A DNA stretch of 32,959 nucleotides from Capniomyces stellatus (lineage: Eukaryota > Kickxellomycota > Harpellomycetes > Harpellales > Legeriomycetaceae). Each line of letters begins with the position of its first letter. Positions within the stretch are counted from its first letter, which is position 1. This document shows, in pieces, positions 1 to 10,746 of the stretch. The stretch is from the NCBI GenBank assembly GCA_001661515.1, contig LUVW01000054.1, positions 1 through 32,959 on the forward strand, given 5' to 3'. Under the pieces are notes generated by a model that had not been told where the DNA came from, did no database searches, and saw only the letters and a list, made by a program, of their open reading frames with translations. A program made the position numbers and the translations under genes.

Positions 1-1977
1 GATGCAACAGAGTCGGGACTGACGCGATTTGCAGGAATGAAGCTGACAAACTACGACGAGCTGCAGAGAGAGTACCCCAAAAAGTACGAGATTCCATTCA
101 ACTCGGCAAACAAATGGATGTTGACGGTCCACGAGATGGAGATGTCGATCGAAGGCAAAGAAAAGGGACTGAGAATGATGGTAAAGGGAGCACCAGAGAG
201 AATCCTTAAGCTGTGCAGCAAGATAATGCTGAATGGAAAGATTCTGGACTTGGACGACAGCAGGAAAAAGCAGTACAACGACACCTACGAGTACATGGCA
301 GGCAAAGGGCACAGAGTGTTGGCGTTTGCGCAGCTGGATTTGGACAAGAAGCAGTACCCATTGGACTATGTGTTTGACAAAAAGGCGCAGAACTACCCAG
401 TCGAGGGATTCACATTTGTTGGGTTGGTGTCGCTGGAAGATCCGCCAAAGCACGGAGTGAGAGAGTCTGTTGGTAAGTTCAGAGGAGCGGGAATCCAGGT
501 TATCATGGTTACTGGAGACCATCCATTGACGGCAGAGGCTATTGGTCGCAAAATCAACTTGATTGTGGGAGAGACCAAGCAGGAGGTGTCCAAAAGGACA
601 AACAGGGCACTACAAGACATCGAGGAGGACGAGTATGATGCAGTGGTGATCCACGGAGAGCAGATTGAAGGGATGACGGATGAGGACTGGGATCTGGTGT
701 TCCGAAAGCCAGAGATAATTTTTGCCAGAACATCGCCAAAGAACAAGCTTGAGATTGTGTCAAGAGCGCAGGCAATAGGGCACATAGTGGGAGTAACAGG
801 AGACGGAGTGAACGACTCGCCAGCACTGAAGAGAGCAGACTTGGGAATAGCCATGAATGAGTCTGGGTCGGATGTGTCAAAGGATGCAGCATCGATGGTG
901 CTGTTGGACGACAACTTTTCAAGCACGATCAAGGGTGTGGAGGAGGGGAGACTTATATTTGCAAACATCAAAAAGTCGATTAGATACACGGTATCTCATT
1001 CGATTCCTGAGGTTATCCCGCAGCTGGTTTACATTCTGGCGCCATTGCCACAGGTTTTGGGAGCGCTGCAGATTATAGCGATTGATTTAGGATTTGAGTT
1101 GATCAACTCGTTGTCGTTTGCTTGGGAAAAGCCGGAGACTGATACGGGGTTGATGAAGATGATTCCGAGAAGTCCGGTAACAGCGAGATCTATTCAGCAA
1201 CTGAGGTCAAGAAACGCGAGATATGCGCATTTAATTGATCCAGAAACAGAACAGCCGTATCCAAAGTCAGTGTTTGGGAAGATATTCGGGAGGATAGCAA
1301 GGCCATTTACAAGAAACTTCTGGCTGGATATGAAGGAGAAGACGTTTGGAGAGTCGTTGGTGGACGCAGATCTGCTAAGTTATGGGTACCTTGAAGTTGG
1401 AATAATAATGACGATTGGTAGTTTTCTGGCGTGGTTCTGGTGTTTATCAACACACAATCTGAGCGTCGGGGATGTGCGTACAATGGCGGCAAGCGAGACC
1501 AAGTACTTTTTGCCTAGTTCGCCAGACTATAGAGCAAGCTCAGGGGCTTTGCTGACTGGTACTATGCAGGAGGAGGCGGTAAAACAAGCGAGTTCGGCGT
1601 ACTTCTTTTCGGTGTTTCTGATCCAATGCTTCAATCTATTTGCTTGTAAGGCAAGGTTCAGACTTCCATTTGGAAAATACATGTTCTCGAACAAATTTAC
1701 ATTTTACGGAGTTGCTTTGGGAACAGTAGTGATAATGCTGATAATCTACGTTCCGTTCTTGAATATCGTGTTTGATACACAACACAATCTGAGTCCATTG
1801 TTCTGGATTCCGTCGTTTGTGACGGGAATAGTGCTTCTGTTCTACTCGGCAATCAGAACATTGGTGTTGAGAAAGTACAGACCAGTTCAGATGACACCAG
1901 ACATCCGTGGACTGCAAATGTATCCAACAATATGGTCAACAAGAGGATCGATTGCACCAGAGAAATCATTGGTTTAA
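1..1977 (+). CDS. P-type cation ATPase, type IIC (Na,K-ATPase alpha-like), 3' part only
   Basis: The reading frame is open from base 1 (reading DATESGLTRFAGMKL), so the gene continues upstream and this is the C-terminal part, about 658 residues. Visible are the nucleotide-binding domain (KGAPERIL), DPPKHGVRE, the P-domain motifs TGDHPLTAEAIG and VTGDGVNDSPALKRADLGIA, and then the M5-M10 membrane region. The phosphorylated Asp motif (DKTGT) lies outside the window. The spacing and the segment around M5/M6 (YTVSHSIPE ... AIDLGFELIN) match Na,K/H,K-ATPase alpha subunits better than SERCA, PMR or ENA types. Known family role: ATP-driven Na+/K+ transport across the plasma membrane; fungal members are found mainly in early-diverging lineages. 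The C-terminus ends without the usual animal YY motif. The gene stops 145 bp from a convergent gene. The family is secure; the transported ion is not. Confidence 0.93.
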   Translation, partial: DATESGLTRFAGMKLTNYDELQREYPKKYEIPFNSANKWMLTVHEMEMSIEGKEKGLRMMVKGAPERILKLCSKIMLNGKILDLDDSRKKQYNDTYEYMAGKGHRVLAFAQLDLDKKQYPLDYVFDKKAQNYPVEGFTFVGLVSLEDPPKHGVRESVGKFRGAGIQVIMVTGDHPLTAEAIGRKINLIVGETKQEVSKRTNRALQDIEEDEYDAVVIHGEQIEGMTDEDWDLVFRKPEIIFARTSPKNKLEIVSRAQAIGHIVGVTGDGVNDSPALKRADLGIAMNESGSDVSKDAASMVLLDDNFSSTIKGVEEGRLIFANIKKSIRYTVSHSIPEVIPQLVYILAPLPQVLGALQIIAIDLGFELINSLSFAWEKPETDTGLMKMIPRSPVTARSIQQLRSRNARYAHLIDPETEQPYPKSVFGKIFGRIARPFTRNFWLDMKEKTFGESLVDADLLSYGYLEVGIIMTIGSFLAWFWCLSTHNLSVGDVRTMAASETKYFLPSSPDYRASSGALLTGTMQEEAVKQASSAYFFSVFLIQCFNLFACKARFRLPFGKYMFSNKFTFYGVALGTVVIMLIIYVPFLNIVFDTQHNLSPLFWIPSFVTGIVLLFYSAIRTLVLRKYRPVQMTPDIRGLQMYPTIWSTRGSIAPEKSLV

Positions 1978-2122
1978 AGTAAAGAGCATGTATAGGTTGT
2001 TTTTAGTTGTTTTATTCCTGTCCATTTATAGAGTGTTTATTATAGTCGTTTACTTTGGTAAATTGACGATAGCGAATAAAAATAAATATAAAGTAATATA
2101 AAAATAAAAAAATAAAAGTGAG

Positions 2123-2693
2123 TTATAAAGACGGGTTTGAGTTGTTGAAGGTGTAAACATCTAAAGGGCGGCTGTATATGTCAGCAATTGATATGTTGAT
2201 GGTGTAGTAGGCATTAAAATCAAGGCCAAATATTTGGATTGAGCTGTTGAGTGAGGAATGGGCAAAGTTAGCGTTGTGGTATTTTTTACCATTGACAAAT
2301 AAGTTGATGAGATTAGCGGGTAAGGAGAAGGAAGCAAATTCAGAGACTAAATCGACAGGTTTAGGAGCAGAGTCGGTAGTGGTGGATGGGGGACTTGGAT
2401 TATCAACAAAAGCGATTGGGAGATTGAGAGATTTAGTCAAGTTGAGCAAGTGACTAGAAAGATTGGAGTTGAATATGACGGCGATTTTGATGGAGGCACA
2501 AGGGCTGGGGTGGGAGGAGTTAGATTGGCGGGAGTTGGGGTCAAGAAGAGAGTGGGGTGGGAGGGGGGTTGGGGAGGAGGCAAAGATCTGCAGCAGACAA
2601 ATTTCAAACATTTTGTCGAAATCAGACTCGAATAGGCGAGACAAGTAGAGTTGGTAGTCGTTGGAGTCGTTGGTATTATCAAGAGTAGCAGAG

Positions 2694-2736
<43 letters not shown>

Positions 2737-5293
2737 GGGTGGGATGATTAAAGTGAGATTTGTTGTGGATACAGATTTTAGAGTGGCCAATGAGCCAAAC
2801 GTTCAATGAGCTGGGATCAGGATTTGTGGTTGGGGGATTTGTGGTAGTGAAGTTGGGGGAGGAGGGGACTGACTGGAGACAAATGTGGCATTGTTGCGAT
2901 AGACAGTAGATGCATAATCTAAAGTCAGAAAACAGGCCTTTGGAAATGAGAGGAGTTGAGGGGAAGGAAAATAAGAAGGGGCCTCTGCTGGAAACAAGAT
3001 TTTTATAGCCATAAACAACAGTGGCGGAGTTTGAAGAAGTGGATTTGGAATTAGTGTCAGAATTGGAGTTTGAGTTGTTTAGTTTGGGATTGTGGGGACC
3101 AACGAGGTAAAGAGGATTATTGATAAAGAGAATGCAGTGGTTGGCGAGATGAGCGAGGCGAGATAAGCCTTTTTTGCGGAAAGCAAAAGACCAAAGCCTG
3201 GTGACAAGGAGGAAAAAGATGTAGAGCAAGTGTCTGTTGGCAAAGATAAAGTCAAGACTCATAGCAAAGAGGTAGTACTGGGCTTCAAAAGCGTCTTTGC
3301 ACCTGCACTGGGCATAGAAGCTGGACATGCTGTTGCGGAACAGACTGCAGATATCGGTGCAGAACTGGGACCGGACCTGGGCGTTGGCTTTCCGGAAACA
3401 GTGGTCATGGATGCGGAAACTGTTTTTGTGCTGAAAGGCGTCTAGATCGATGTTTGAATTCGCGTGTGCGTTGTTGGTACTGGTACAGTTTTCAGGTCCA
3501 AAGTAGCCCTTCATTTCGTAAATGTCAAGTCCAACCAGTCCAACGGTCAGCGTAAACATCAGGTCGCCTCCGTACCTTTCGTTGAGCACCAGCAGCAGGT
3601 GGCTGTGTGCCAGAACTACAGCCGAAAGTTTGGCCATTCTTGAGGCTTCTTTAAACACTCTTTCGCTTGGCTCGGTATCCTCAAAGAGGTCAGTCTTGCT
3701 GCCCCCAGTCCCAGCCCCAGCCTCAGCCCCAAGCCCTACTTCAATCCCAATTCCAAGTATGTCCATGCTTGTCAGCTTTGCGATTTTTGCTGCGTCGGCG
3801 TCCTTCATATTTCGCTTGTACCTGCGCAGCCGCCTGTTGGTGTTGTATATTGCCTGCATCTTCTTCCTGTTCTTCAGCAGCTGCATCACCTGCTCCTGCT
3901 GCCGCTTCAGCTTCTCCCGCCTAGCCTTCAGCTTCTTCAGCCGCGCTGCATTGCTTGTGTCCTCAAACACATTAAACACCGGGTACACAACCGCTTTGCC
4001 CTCCCCCTCGTCATACACCTCAAAGTACTCGCGCTGCACACAGTTCTCATCCACTTTTACGCTACTTCTCACATGCTCGTTGTGGCAGCTCACCTGCTGC
4101 ACATCATCCTCCTCTTCCTCCTCCTCCATTTCCATGTCTATGTCTATGTCCATGTCCATATCCATCTTTATCCCTAAACGCTTCAGTCCTGCATCCACGC
4201 TTTCACAGCTTGCCTGCTGCAGGTTGTGGTAGTTTACCTTCTGCACAACCGCACACTTGCCTGCCATCCCCCTCTCCTCGTAACTCTCCTCCCCTCTCCT
4301 CTCCAAACTCTCCTTATACCCATCTGTCCCCGCTGCTGCATTCATCCTTGCCTCCGCCTCCACACTCGCCAGCTTCGTTGACAGCTGCACCCACTCAAAT
4401 CCCAGCAACATCAACAGTATTATCACATTCGTCCTCCGCTTCACCCTCCTCCCATAACTCCCCACCTCTACCACCGCGTACCCCACCACAAACGCTTCCC
4501 TCCCCCTACTGTACCCCACCAGCCCCTCCACCCACCCGCTCAGCCTCACCACCATCCCCATCATCACTATCCCCATTCCCTCATAAAACCGACTTAGCTT
4601 TGTCTGCCCCAGCCTGTTCAGGTTCTCCATCTGCCTATCTAACTTTAACAAATTCAGCTTTGCTATCTCCCCCATATTCGTTCCCGCCAGCCCCCCCTTC
4701 TCAAGAATCCTCTCTATATTCCCCCCAACATTGTTCTCTCCAAACACCACCTTCTCCAGCCGCTCACCCACCCTATCCATCACCCCCACCAACAAATTCT
4801 TCAACACGAACCGAATCCCCGACACTACAAACCACCCTACTACCAATACCCCCACCCAGTACCATACATTGCTCCTGCCCTTACCCCTATCAAACATTTC
4901 CAGTCCCCCACTCCCCTTAACCCCCACCTTTAACCCCCCTTTACTCCTTATTCTAATCCCAATACTCTTTATCTTTTCTTTTATCGTATTGCCCCTATCC
5001 CCCTCTTTTTCTTCTCTGTTTTCCTTTTCCTTTTCTCTTTCCCTCTCGCTTTCCTTTTCCCCCTCTTTCACCTTTGAATCCAGCTTAAAAAACCCCAACC
5101 TTGGCCAAACAAAGCCTCCCCCAGTTTCCTCCAACCCCTCCTTTTCTACCTCCATTTCTCCAACAACCTCCTCGCCATTCCCATCCACTTGCTGTTTTCC
5201 TCCCTCCCTGTCCTCCTCAGCTCCATTGACTCCTGCCTCCCTTCTTGTTGTCCTTGCCTGCTTCTTTGCTTTCTTTTTAAACACACTTGACAT
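2123..5293 (-). CDS. Large membrane protein of unknown family (1056 aa)
   Basis: A single long frame with no recognised family. Order of parts: a Lys/Arg- and Glu-rich N-terminus (residues 1-130); a strong membrane segment (about 143-167, containing VGVLVVGWFVV); further hydrophobic stretches near 240-260 and 288-305; a Met/Asp then Glu/Asp acidic run near 375-395; a basic predicted coiled coil (about 450-500, LKKLKARREKLKRQQEQ); two more hydrophobic blocks near 555-590 and 685-705 (LLYIFFLLV); an Asn/Ser-rich linker with 14 consecutive Asn near 853; and a C-terminal region with beta-like character. Coding-strand codons are G/A-rich at the 5' end and C/A-rich at the 3' end. The ATG at 5293 is the first in frame after a pyrimidine-rich (+ strand) leader. 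The length of the open frame and the ordered domain layout support a real gene. Small introns within the frame are not excluded. Confidence 0.75.
2693..2736. repeat. (GTT)n microsatellite coding for poly-Asn
   Basis: About 14.7 perfect copies of the trinucleotide GTT on the + strand (AAC on the coding strand). They encode a run of 14 Asn inside the 1056-aa membrane protein. The run is likely to vary in length between strains. Confidence 0.95.
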
Positions 5294-6423
5294 TATACTT
5301 TTACTCTTCTTTTTTTTTTCTTCGCTTGCTTATACTTGCTATTCCTATTATTTCTCTTTATTTCTCTCTTTCCTTTCTACACCTCTTTAAATCTCTGTAT
5401 CTCACTATCACCCTCTTTTTATTTCTTACACAATATCCGCTATATTTCTATATACCCTATCTCCTCGTTCCTTCTCTTCTCTCGTTTCGCCAACCTTTCA
5501 ATGTCCTCGATTCTTGAAAACTATCAAACTCGACCTTAAATCCGTTACGTTATTGAAATTCTCTCAAACTGCTTGCGCTTTCTTGGTCTATTTACCCTCA
5601 TTTAAATCAACCAGACAACCTTGCATTTATCTTTACCTTGTCAAAATATCTTCTTTATAGTCTTTGTCTCCTACTCTTCTTTAAACCCAACTTTATTTTA
5701 CACTATTACTTTGATTTTTTCCGTTTTTATTTGTCCAGTCTTTTTTTTTTCGTATCTACTTTTTTCTTTACATTTGTATCAAATATACGCCTTTCTATTT
5801 GCCCGATTTTATCCACTTTCCCGATTTTGGTTCTCTTACGAAAAAAGTATGTTTCTTCAATTTAGTGCCTGATTTTTCTCTTTTTTTTTGAGGCACTTGA
5901 TTTCAAATATCATTCTATACTTTACTCGATCGTATTCAGGCCACTCGCCAAACCTTTGCTTAATTTCTATTTTATTTTATTTTACTTTATTTTTACATTG
6001 TAACCCAACTCTCCCCCCTTTATTTGCCAAACTTGCTCGCAGTCATTTAATTTCCAATTCCAACTCGACATTCTACAATTTCTTGTTTATAAAACTAGTC
6101 TTTTTCTTTGATTAATCACTTTTTATGTAATCTACGCTCCTAATATTCCATTCACCATTAATAATACTGTTGTAAATTTCGCTTCTTTATTTGCTCATAA
6201 TTTACTTCCTTCTAATATTTTGATCCAATAGTCATCCACTACCATCGCAAACAGCTTGTTAGCTCTGACGAGAAAATATCAGCTCAAACTGGGCCCAATC
6301 ATTATTTTAAAACAAATTGGAAAACCACTCTTACAACCAAGCGGAAATATGACCCGCCAACACCTCAAACGACCCAGATCTTTATACCGCAGCTACAAGT
6401 TTTACAGTTTATGCACACCGCCC

Positions 6424-6454
6424 ACTCAACCTCACTCAACCTCACTCAACCTCA
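6424..6454. repeat. Short 10-bp tandem repeat
   Basis: Three copies of a unit reading CTCAACCTCA follow one another directly. No known element; it probably arose by slippage. Confidence 0.8.
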
Positions 6455-6909
6455 CCAAACCCACCCTCGCCTGTCATGACATGACTTTTTATTCTGTAGG
6501 ACATCATAATACCATTGCGAGCTTTTCTTCTCCTCCCTCACATTCTTCTATGCTTTAACAAGGTGGAAAATCAAATTACCATCGAGGCTCTTGATTCTTT
6601 TTGATCCGGAACCTCAGATAATTTCTTTTCTTTTATCCTTTCAAGATATTTATCCAACTCCCAGTACAAAAAATTAAACGGACTAGCAAATTTATTTGGA
6701 AGATAAATGACAAAAACAAAAAAAGTAAAATTCTTTTGAACACTTTACCATGAGGTGATATTATACAAAGCTAAAGACTGGATAAAAGATGCTATTTTAA
6801 TGGAATTTCCAACGACGCATAATGGAGAAAAAAAACGATATGTGTATACTGTATACTAGCTATAACATCCATTGCGTTTCTAATGAACTGAACTGAAAAC
6901 AGAGATAAA

Positions 6910-6959
6910 GGGGGGGGGAAGGAGGGCTAGGGTAGAGAGGAGGGGAAGGGGGCTGAGGG
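6910..6959 (+). other. G-rich block, possible G-quadruplex
   Basis: At least six runs of three or more G, including one of nine, within about 50 bases on the + strand. This could fold into a quadruplex. It lies just past the stop of the minus-strand DUF2358-like gene, so it would be in the 3' UTR or terminator zone, as C-rich RNA. Confidence 0.4.
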
Positions 6960-7061
6960 ATATAATACGCGATAAATAGAAAATTTTGGTTTTCCACATG
7001 TTGTACCAGCAAACCCAAATAGGGAAATGAATGCAGCAGGCACACACACATAGTACTTTGT

Positions 7062-8009
7062 CTATTTGAAATTCAGCCCAAACACTGCTTCTTTTCTTCT
7101 AAAGTAAGCTTCCCATTGCCTCCACAAGGCAGCGATGATCCGCGAGTTTGGCTTAGGAAATATATTTGAAACAATGTGCTCGTTAATTTTGCCTCTGCTA
7201 TTGAAGCTATAAATAAATATTCCTTGATAAATTGACGGCTCCGCATTACTATTGAATACCGAGATCGCCCGGTTATGTCCTTGAAAGTACCAATGTATGT
7301 ACAAGTTTAACGGGCTGGTGCCTTCGCCTTGGTCTAAAACAGGGCTATTCTTTCCCTTATTTGGGTCTGTTGTTCCGTTATTCTCTCCATTTTGTAGCTT
7401 CTCCTGTTGTTGATGCTGTTGACTGTCAAGTTGTACCACCTTTTTTATAATAAATCTAGGCTCATTGAAAAACAGATTAGTAACAATCTTCAAGAGTTTG
7501 CTAAGCCTCAAATAGTTTATTATACCATTCAATACTAGCTTCGTGTGGTTCGGCTCGCTTAGGACAATGTCGTTTGCGTAAATCTCGATATTACATAGCC
7601 CGTTTTCAAAAAAAAGCTCTAGTTCCTGTCGCAGTGTATCAATTGCTGTGCCTACATTTATATAATACTCGCGTTTCAAATCTTCTTTGGAATCTTTACC
7701 GTTCCCGCTGCCTTCTATACTCTCTTTTTTATTATCGCCGCCATTCTTATCTGTATATCTTAACAATGCCGTCCTCATCATATCCTGTCTTGTGTTCATT
7801 TCCAAGTTCCCAAGTCTAGCGCTGTTTATTGTACATACATCTGTGTTCTTGCTTTCATTTTTGCATTTGCTGCTATCTTTTGTGCCAACTTTAGAAATCG
7901 TAGTGAACTGGGTCTTTAATTGCCTTGTATAGCAGCATTCTCCTCTCGTTGAAATCCTTAATTCCTGTCCAAGGAGTCTTGCTGCACTTAAAACATTCCT
8001 GACCATCAT
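7062..8009 (-). CDS. C6orf136/DUF2358-like protein, probably mitochondrial (315 aa)
   Basis: The N-terminus (MMVRNVLSAARLLGQELR) is rich in Arg and hydroxylated residues and lacks acidic residues, as in a mitochondrial targeting peptide. Residues about 115-300 fit the NTF2-like DUF2358 fold of C6orf136 proteins: LRQELELFFENGL, then an Ile/Leu-rich helix pair, a Trp-containing strand (LYIHWYFQGHNR), and the typical ending YQGIFIYSFNSRGKINEHIV followed by a Trp-containing helix (AALWRQWEAYFRR). A Gln/Asn/Gly-rich insert of about 35 residues splits the domain. The family's function is not established. The frame is intronless, with two Met codons at the start. Confidence 0.7.
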   Translation of the reverse strand: MMVRNVLSAARLLGQELRISTRGECCYTRQLKTQFTTISKVGTKDSSKCKNESKNTDVCTINSARLGNLEMNTRQDMMRTALLRYTDKNGGDNKKESIEGSGNGKDSKEDLKREYYINVGTAIDTLRQELELFFENGLCNIEIYANDIVLSEPNHTKLVLNGIINYLRLSKLLKIVTNLFFNEPRFIIKKVVQLDSQQHQQQEKLQNGENNGTTDPNKGKNSPVLDQGEGTSPLNLYIHWYFQGHNRAISVFNSNAEPSIYQGIFIYSFNSRGKINEHIVSNIFPKPNSRIIAALWRQWEAYFRRKEAVFGLNFK

Positions 8010-8646
8010 GGTTCTGTAAACTCAAAACCGAAATTGGTGTTTTTCTACCTAACTTTCAAATTCTCAAACCGTTTGCTCTCAAGTCTTTGAATTGCAGCTA
8101 TTATTCAAAGAATTTGACAAAACTATATTATGCTTTTGTTTATCTTTTTCTAATTCTAATTCTATTTTTAATTTAAAATTCTAATTTTTTACTCAATCAA
8201 GTTTACAGTTTGGCTGGTGACTACAATAATCCAACCCCCCTCCCCCTTCCGATAATCTAAAGGAACTGACAATGTGTAACTGGATGCTTATTCGTTCACC
8301 AAAACCGCTTAAACAGTGAAATGGCGCCAGTAATAGCAAAAACAAAGTGAAACCCTTGAACATTACTTTGTTTTATGCATTGCTTGGGTTATTTCCAACA
8401 AGGTGGATGGTGGTGTTTTCTTTGCGTCAATTTATGGCGATAAGTGTATTTTTCAAGTAAATGAAAACTGTTTTTTACTATTGTTGTTTTATTTATGTGG
8501 ATTATTGGCAGCGAAAGCTAGAAATCAAAATATAAAGTAAAATAATACACAACACTCCTATTCCAAGACGCTTAATGTATTAGTTATCTAACATTCCTTC
8601 AATTGACTAGGTCGTCCATACCAGATGGATATCGGTTCAGGGAGAT

Positions 8647-8796
8647 TTATGCTGCTTTAAGCCCGGACAGGGTCACGTGGTGGGGGTTTGTAATAGCTTC
8701 CAAGAACGACGCTGCTGCCAGCGCTGCTTTGGTGCTGAGGGTTTCAGGATTCTTGAGAATCTTGGCGGTTGATTGTTGTAACTCCTCTCCCAGAAG
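8647..8796 (-). pseudogene. Coding-like fragment, family unknown
   Basis: An island of higher GC in an AT-rich surround. On the minus strand it reads LLGEELQQSTAKILKNPETL and continues through an Ala-rich helix (STKAALAAASFLEAIT) to LSGLKAA and TAA, 49 codons with G/C-ending codons. It is preceded by TTTAG, which could be a splice acceptor, but the DNA further upstream is repetitive and not coding. No start codon is present. It is best read as a gene remnant or an orphan last exon. The + strand is also open here (8603-8800), so strand choice is an inference from amino-acid content. Confidence 0.35.
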
Positions 8797-8845
8797 CTAA
8801 ATGAAGAATACGCCATTTAAAGTACCCCTCTCACTCTGACTAAAT

Positions 8846-8897
8846 AGCTAAGAAACGAGCTAAGAAACGAGCTAAGAAAAGGGTTAAGAAACGAGCT
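8846..8897. repeat. 12-bp tandem repeat
   Basis: Four copies (two exact, two with substitutions) of AGCTAAGAAACG, followed by a partial fifth. They lie directly upstream of the coding-like fragment in its own direction. Confidence 0.9.
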
Positions 8898-9323
8898 GCA
8901 AATCTTATGAACTGAGCTATAACTTTACATTAGCTATGAAAGTCTGCCTAATAAGTTTAACCCAACATGCCCATTGTTAAAGACGTGTTAAGGGCAAACA
9001 GCAACTTTTGAATTACTAAACTGTTAGCCATTAAAAACAACACTAAAAACACTTGATGCTACTTTTCAAGCTTGCCACTTTTTTTTTATAGTTGTAGTAT
9101 TAAGTCTAACCTCTCTTAAAATAATAGAGTGCTCTTTAATATTGACAGCCATTTATTTAAATGCGATATTTAAACATGAAATACTAAGATATAACTTGAT
9201 GGATCTATAATAAAGAGTGAAACTAAAGAATACCCGAGAGGCAGAGCTTAATGCTAATAACGATACACTTATCTCGTCGACTCGTAAAACCTGTACTAAA
9301 AAGGTTTAAATGCCGGCAAATGT

Positions 9324-9536
9324 TTACCAGGATATGTTGCTCCATGCATAACTGATACCCAGCCATGATCCATTTGAATCGTCACCCTTTCCCATTGAAG
9401 CGCTGGGTTTTGGTTTCGGTCCCTTGGCTTTTCCTTTCGATGATATAGCCTTTGCTTTTGATGGGGTGGTAACTCTGGTTGGTGGTGCAGCAATTGCGAC
9501 TGCAGCGAGTGTGAGAACGATGACCGAGTACTTCAT
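9324..9536 (-). CDS. Candidate small secreted protein (70 aa)
   Basis: The protein starts with a textbook signal peptide (MKYSVIVLTLAAVAIAAPP, cleavage likely after the Ala run). A Lys/Ser/Pro-rich basic middle follows (SKGKAKGPKPKPSASMGKG), then a short aromatic tail (SWLGISYAWSNISW). No cysteines. Family not recognised. The signal peptide argues for a real gene, but it stands alone in a gene-poor region and could be a remnant or have further exons. Confidence 0.45.
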   Translation of the reverse strand: MKYSVIVLTLAAVAIAAPPTRVTTPSKAKAISSKGKAKGPKPKPSASMGKGDDSNGSWLGISYAWSNISW

Positions 9537-10618
9537 TTTTATTAATATTCGCTTTACCTTTGATTAAAAACTTGCTTATTGACAAAGTGTTAGTGTTGTT
9601 GAGCTCTGTTAGAGATGACTAACTAATTAAATACGAATAGTTGGATTATACTATATTAGATTAGATTAAAGGGTAGGCGAATAAATAGTAATAAAGTAGG
9701 GATATTCTGCTTTTTATATAAAACGGTATCTACATTAGACTTTTTCCTGTTGATTTTTTTTTTTATCATTTTTTTTGCTTTTAGAAATACAAAGTTTGGA
9801 GCCTTTGAATATCTAAAGCTGCCTGTTCCTATCGCCATTTTCCCTAGAACTTTATTAAAATTGGTAATTCGCTGCTAATTGACCAAAAGTTACGCTATAA
9901 AAGCCTTTAAGCGTTACCGTTTGAATTTCTCCCGTCAGCACTTTATAGTTATTTTTAAAGTTTGCTTTCAAAGTGCCAATTTAACTTTAAATATGCTAGA
10001 AAAACGATGCATTTGTACAAATCATCATGCATTGGTTTATTTTAAGCTACAATACTTTGTACCTTATAGGGCAAAAGTCTAGAAAAAATTACTTGTGTTA
10101 TTAATCATCTTTTCTTCTTACACATAGTTGTGTAAACTATTTCCCGTAAATTTAAATAGTTTTGTAATATTAGTGTTTTTTTAAATAATCCTTTATTGAT
10201 ATTGGCTAGTCAAATCGCTTTTATTAGTTTAAAATAGAATTGATGTGTTATCGTTGCAAAACTTTGATGTTATTTTACATTGCAACACCTTCAATTAAAC
10301 AGGATGGTCTCTTTCATCTTTGAAAAGTTCACGGCTATATAAACCAATGCTCTTTATGCTGCTTTAATTGGCAGCCCATCGCTATTTCTCCTCTTTCTAC
10401 CGCAAGTTTTTTTCATCCTTATTTCAGCTTTACTACTATAAATGTTAAAGTTGCAAAAATCGGCTAAAATAAATTGATAGTTCAAGTTATGTCATTTTTG
10501 CCCTTTAGATTCATAATCCATTTCACAAATCGTAAAAGAACCTTGCGAAAAATGCCGATTATAACATTTCAAGTGAGGGCACATAATTAAACAAAGTATG
10601 ACCTAAAAAACACCAACT

Positions 10619-10746
10619 GAAAATTGGAAATATTATTTCAATAAAAAAAAAGAAAATAGGAAATATTATTACAGTAGAAAAAAGAAAATTGGAAATATTA
10701 TTACAGTAGAAAAAAGAAAATAGGAAATGTTATTACAATAAAAAAT
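10619..10746. repeat. 32-33 bp minisatellite, four copies
   Basis: Four head-to-tail copies with the core GGAAATATTATT, recurring at 10626, 10659, 10691 and 10723 and joined by an A-rich spacer (CAGTAGAAAAAAGAAAAT-like). Not coding. Confidence 0.9.

Larger units (their letters stand above)
5294..7061. other. Gene-free interval, pyrimidine-rich on + strand
   Basis: No convincing gene. Bases 5294 to about 6120 are dominated by T and C on the + strand, so they are purine-rich in the direction of the downstream (minus-strand) 1056-aa gene and probably hold its promoter and leader. The remainder is mixed AT-rich DNA with a 10-bp tandem repeat and a G-rich block. Short frames here (for example 6256-6558) show no protein-like character. 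Confidence 0.6.

Noticed and set aside
3522..4232. 236-codon Ser-rich ORF on the + strand
   Set aside because: Antisense shadow of the 1056-aa gene; its content (Ser/Leu/Phe) is the complement of the acidic and basic runs.
4210..4920. 236-codon Pro/Ser-rich ORF on the + strand
   Set aside because: It is the complement of the G/A-rich 5' part of the minus-strand gene and shows no domain.
8603..8800. + strand 65-codon ORF
   Set aside because: The opposite strand reads more like protein; this frame has no motif. Neither is certain.
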